Positions 28,384-32,027 of a stretch of DNA of 32,027 bases are shown piece by piece; within the stretch, counting starts at the first letter, position 1, and each line of letters begins with the position of its first letter. Below the pieces are notes generated by a model. It ran no database searches. It was not told where the DNA came from and saw nothing but the letters and a program-made list of their open reading frames with translations. The stretch is from the NCBI GenBank assembly GCA_030645295.1, contig JAUSMG010000146.1:1-32027 (forward strand). The letters are read 5' to 3'. The DNA is from Saprospiraceae bacterium. Its GTDB lineage: Bacteria; Bacteroidota; Bacteroidia; Chitinophagales; Saprospiraceae. A program made the translations under genes and the position numbers.

Positions 28384-29943
28384 ATGATAAAAAAAGTCTT
28401 TTTGCTCGCTTCATTTTGTGCATTCGTTCCGCTGCTTGTTGCACAACACACGAATGTACTCATTAGTGCAGACAACTCCCCCAATGAACCTTCCATCTGC
28501 ATTAATCCAAAGAATACCAATGAGTTGGTGGCTGGGGCAAACCTAAACAACGTCTATTACTCGCACGATGCGGGCGCCAGCTGGACTCAAGCGTCTGTGA
28601 GCTGCCCCTGGGGAATTTGGGGCGATCCGGTCATTGGCGTAGATACCACCGGGGCATTCTATTTTCTCCATCTTTCTAATCCACCTAATGGAAGCTGGAT
28701 CGATCGAATTGTTATCCAGAAAAGCAATAATGCCGGAGTAACGTGGTCAGATGGGGCTTATACTGGCCTGAATGGCACCAAAGCACAAGACAAACATTGG
28801 ATCGCGGTGGATCCTGCTACCAATGCCCTATATGTTACCTGGACGCAATTCGACCAATATGGGACCAGTAACCCTGCGGACAGCTCGGTCATTTTGTTTT
28901 CAAAAAGCACAGATGGCGGCTTGAGCTGGACGCCGTCAAAGCGCATCAATAAATTGGCGGGCGATTGCGTAGACAGCGACAATACTTCCGAAGGCGCAGT
29001 GCCCTGTGTTGGTCCAAACGGGGAGGTGTACGTGGTTTGGTCCAATCGAAATAAACTCTGGTTCGACCGATCCACGGACGGTGGTCAGACCTGGCTCGAT
29101 GAAGATATTTTGGTTGGCGATCAGCCGACGGGCTGGGATTATTTAGTGCCCGGGATCAGTCGTTCCAACGGGCTGCCCGTCTCCGTTTGTGATCTTAGCG
29201 GTGGACAGCATCACGGGACCATCTATGTCAACTGGAGTGACCAGCGCAATGGCGCTCACGATACAGAGGTGTGGTTTTCAAAAAGCACGGACGGTGGACA
29301 AAACTGGTCGACGGCCACGCGTGTCAACGACGATAATACCGAACGTCATCAGTTCTTTACCTGGATGACGATCGATCAAGTCACAGGTTATTTATGGTTT
29401 GTATTCTATGACCGTCGCAATTACAACGATAGTCAGACCGACGTTTACATGGCCGTTTCCAAGGATGGCGGCGAGACATTCAAAAATTTCAAAGTCAGCG
29501 AAAGCCCGTTCATTCCCAATGAAAATGTCTTTTTTGGCGATTATAACAATGTAACCGCATACAACAATGTGGTGAGGCCCATTTGGACCCGGCTGGTGGG
29601 CAATGATCTATCCTTATGGACGGCTATGCTGAGCCCGGACGTATTGGTTGGCAATTCAGAAATTACGGAAAATCCAATGTTTGCCATGGATGCAGCCTAC
29701 CCAAACCCATTTTCGGAGCAAGCCGCCCTATCTTTTAAACTCCATGAACTCGCATTGGTAAGCCTTCGGATTTATGATCTGCGCGGCCAGACTGTTGCTA
29801 CACTCCTTGACAATCAATGGCTTGACTATGGTAAGCATATTGAAATTATAGATGCAGCGAGGCTCGCCCTGTCACCGGGAACCTACATAGCCGTACTTAC
29901 CGTGGACGGAAAGCTATTGAAACAAAAAATGCTAAAGTTTTAG
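28384..29943 (+). CDS. Sialidase/BNR-repeat-like secreted protein with T9SS type A sorting domain
   Basis: Signal peptide; about six Asp-box-like motifs (SHDAGASWT, SNNAGVTWS, STDGGLSWT, STDGGQTWL, STDGGQNWS, SKDGGETFK); C-terminal AYPNPFSEQAALSFKL...GTYIAVLTVDGKLLKQKMLKF. Confidence 0.88.
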   Translation: MIKKVFLLASFCAFVPLLVAQHTNVLISADNSPNEPSICINPKNTNELVAGANLNNVYYSHDAGASWTQASVSCPWGIWGDPVIGVDTTGAFYFLHLSNPPNGSWIDRIVIQKSNNAGVTWSDGAYTGLNGTKAQDKHWIAVDPATNALYVTWTQFDQYGTSNPADSSVILFSKSTDGGLSWTPSKRINKLAGDCVDSDNTSEGAVPCVGPNGEVYVVWSNRNKLWFDRSTDGGQTWLDEDILVGDQPTGWDYLVPGISRSNGLPVSVCDLSGGQHHGTIYVNWSDQRNGAHDTEVWFSKSTDGGQNWSTATRVNDDNTERHQFFTWMTIDQVTGYLWFVFYDRRNYNDSQTDVYMAVSKDGGETFKNFKVSESPFIPNENVFFGDYNNVTAYNNVVRPIWTRLVGNDLSLWTAMLSPDVLVGNSEITENPMFAMDAAYPNPFSEQAALSFKLHELALVSLRIYDLRGQTVATLLDNQWLDYGKHIEIIDAARLALSPGTYIAVLTVDGKLLKQKMLKF

Positions 29944-30588
29944 GAACTGCGTGCCAGGCTGATGCTGCGCTGTGATAATTTGAGCGATGACTTCAAACGC
30001 ACTGGCATCATGCTGAAAATCTGCATCGCCGAGTTCAAGAATGAGCACCGGCGTTTCTGTCTCCGTTTTCAGATAATCAAAGTAGGCATCCTGAATTTCA
30101 GTCAGATAGGCGGGAGAAATGTTTTGTTCAATGTTTCTGCCCCGTTTTTTGATTTGGGCCAACAATACTTCCACTGGCCGGTGCAGATAAAGCAGTAGAT
30201 TGGGTTTTGGAAAGGTGGCGTTCAATACCAGAAAAAGCCGCTGAAACAATCGGAATTCCTCCTCGCTGAGGTTGTTTTTGGCAAAAAGCAAGGTTTTTAC
30301 AAAGAAATAATCCGCAACGGTGAACGAGCGAAAAAGGTCAGGCTGCGAAAAATGCCCGAGCAATTGCTTGTGTCGCTCCGTCATAAAAAAGAGTTCCACC
30401 GGAAAGGCGTAACGCTCAGGCTGCTCGTAAAACGGCGGTAAAAACGGGTTGTCGGTGAACTGCTCCAACACCAATGCACAGCCAAACCGGTCCGCCAATT
30501 GGTGGCAAAGCGTCGTTTTGCCTGCGCCGATATTGCCCTCTATGGCTATGAAATTGTAGTTAGCCCTTGGCTGTTGAGCGTTTTTCAC
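29932..30588 (-). CDS. Deoxynucleoside kinase
   Basis: FIAIEGNIGAGKTTLCHQLADRF, FFMTERHKQL, NLLLYLHRPVEVLLAQIKKRGRNIEQ. Confidence 0.95.
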   Translation of the reverse strand: MKNAQQPRANYNFIAIEGNIGAGKTTLCHQLADRFGCALVLEQFTDNPFLPPFYEQPERYAFPVELFFMTERHKQLLGHFSQPDLFRSFTVADYFFVKTLLFAKNNLSEEEFRLFQRLFLVLNATFPKPNLLLYLHRPVEVLLAQIKKRGRNIEQNISPAYLTEIQDAYFDYLKTETETPVLILELGDADFQHDASAFEVIAQIITAQHQPGTQFLKL

Positions 30589-30607
30589 CTCTTCATTTAG
30601 CGATTGA

Positions 30608-31117
30608 TCAATAGTTCAACATCACAACATCAGAACTGTCCTCGCAGTCCATGTAAAGTTCATCGATCTGCTTTTCGAGCACCGGATGGATAAAATCGGG
30701 CGCGATCTCCATCATGGGTACCAATACAAAGGCACGTTTGTGAAGATCTGGATGTGGAATTTCGAGACCCTTATCGCGTATCAGGCGTTTGCCGTAAAAT
30801 AGAATGTCAATGTCAATGATCCGTGGACCCCATTTTTCTTTTCTTTCGCGGCCGAGTTCGCGCTCGATCCGGCTGATCTTATCGAGCACATCGCGCGGGT
30901 CCAGCGTAGTATTGACCATCAATACCTGATTGTAGAATGGGTCCTGATTGGGTTCTCCCCAGGGTTGGGTCTCATAAACGTGGCTTTTTTTAGCAATTTT
31001 GCCAATGTTTTTTTCAATCAGGCCAACAGCTGCGTGAAGATTTGAGCCGCGGTTTCCTACGTTGCTGCCGAGACCGAGGAAAACGTTGATGTATTTTTTT
31101 GTCGTAAATGTTTGCAT
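30608..31117 (-). CDS. folK: 2-amino-4-hydroxy-6-hydroxymethyldihydropteridine diphosphokinase
   Basis: VFLGLGSNVGNRGSNLHAAV, YETQPWGEPNQDPFYNQVL, RKEKWGPRIIDIDILFYG, IPHPDLHKRAFVLVPM. Confidence 0.96.
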   Translation of the reverse strand: MQTFTTKKYINVFLGLGSNVGNRGSNLHAAVGLIEKNIGKIAKKSHVYETQPWGEPNQDPFYNQVLMVNTTLDPRDVLDKISRIERELGRERKEKWGPRIIDIDILFYGKRLIRDKGLEIPHPDLHKRAFVLVPMMEIAPDFIHPVLEKQIDELYMDCEDSSDVVMLNY

Positions 31118-31241
31118 GGTAGTGACTGTTGGCCGCTGAATTATGTTGGTTGACGGTCAAAAGTTTGCAAAGGTAGCAAAAGAGTTTTGGGCAGGTAAAA
31201 TTCGCGAACATCCTACCTTCATGCCGGCAACAATTTTATAA

Positions 31242-31769
31242 ATGAAAGAAAAAATCCTCGCAGCAAATGCCCGGTATTCAGCAAAAGTGGACGCATTGCT
31301 GAGCCAACTTGCTTCCTTCGACAATGAGCGTTTAAACCGCAAATCTCCCGATGGTGGCTGGTCCGCCATTCAAACGCTTCACCATCTGATGCTGGTAGAA
31401 GAAAACTCTTTGGCATACCTTCGTAAAAAGTTGAGTTTCAACCCACCGCTCGAAAAAGCAGGGCCATGGGCATGGTGGCGAAGCTTATTGCTGCGCATCT
31501 CTTTGCAGAGTCCGATAAAATTCAAAGCACCTAAATCGGCTGGAACAGAACGCATTCCCGAAACCGATACCTTGGAAGTTGTCCTCACGCGGTGGCAAAA
31601 GATCCGGGCTGAATGGCTTGATTTTTTTGAAAAAATGCCTGCCGATCTCCTGGATAAAGCTGCGTACAAACACCCGCGCGCCGGACGGCTTAGTTGGATA
31701 CAAATGCTGGATTTTTTTGCTATACACTTTGATAGGCACCGCAGGCAGGTACAAAGGGCAATTTCATAA
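31242..31769 (+). CDS. DinB-like family protein
   Basis: SPDGGWSAIQTLHHLMLVEENSLAYLRKKL and HPRAGRLSWIQMLDFFAIHFDRHRRQVQ. Confidence 0.85.
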   Translation: MKEKILAANARYSAKVDALLSQLASFDNERLNRKSPDGGWSAIQTLHHLMLVEENSLAYLRKKLSFNPPLEKAGPWAWWRSLLLRISLQSPIKFKAPKSAGTERIPETDTLEVVLTRWQKIRAEWLDFFEKMPADLLDKAAYKHPRAGRLSWIQMLDFFAIHFDRHRRQVQRAIS

Positions 31770-31847
31770 GATGTTTGTATGGCGGTTTCGCAAAATTAAA
31801 TACTTTGTGCCCGGAAGTTAAATTCACAAAACCAACATAAACCTATA

Positions 31848-32027
31848 ATGCGTCCATTTTTATTGCTCCTCTTCGCGGTGCTTTCCCTGCACCTTAAGGC
31901 TCAAATAACGTATGCTCCAGACTGGGAATCACTCGATTCCCGCCCAACCCCGGAATGGTGGATGGATGCTAAATTTGGCATTTTTATTCACTGGGGGGTT
32001 TATTCTGTACCTGCATTTACGCCCAAG
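31848..32027 (+). CDS. Alpha-L-fucosidase (GH29), 3' truncated by window edge
   Basis: [60 protein letters not shown]; [20 protein letters not shown] is a GH29 hallmark. Confidence 0.88.
   Translation, partial: MRPFLLLLFAVLSLHLKAQITYAPDWESLDSRPTPEWWMDAKFGIFIHWGVYSVPAFTPK

Noticed and set aside
1-32027. Mobile element, prophage or defence island
   Set aside because: No integrase, transposase, phage structural, toxin-antitoxin, restriction or cas signature was recognised in any ORF

Overview
32 kb chromosomal segment, gene-dense on both strands. Bacteroidota origin is inferred from T9SS sorting tails, TAnnTTTG-like promoter elements and gene content; it may be Saprospiria-like. Main content: the end of a TamB-like gene and a DUF4442 gene that runs into a (GTGA)n repeat. 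Next is a decayed patch holding LytTR, T9SS-tail and truncated small-gene fragments, followed by a quinone-oxidoreductase-like gene. A co-directional inorganic-carbon locus comes next (small exported protein, SulP, DabA/DUF2309, DabB/NuoL-like, beta-carbonic anhydrase), then an SLC45-like MFS gene and small membrane proteins. The minus strand carries an acyl-CoA dehydrogenase and a four-gene run (OMP, two glycosyltransferases, DEDD exonuclease). A very large secreted metalloprotease follows, with 16 PKD domains in 8 alternating A/B pairs. The rest is mostly housekeeping (tpiA, ubiX, ruvB, deoxynucleoside kinase, folK), plus a sialidase-like T9SS protein, a DinB-like protein and the start of a GH29 fucosidase. 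No CRISPR array, prophage, transposase, rRNA or tRNA was recognised. The best candidates for follow-up are the SulP-DabAB-CA locus with its small upstream exported protein, and the PKD protein with exactly one cysteine per PKD domain. All family calls come from reading motifs by eye; no database search was run.
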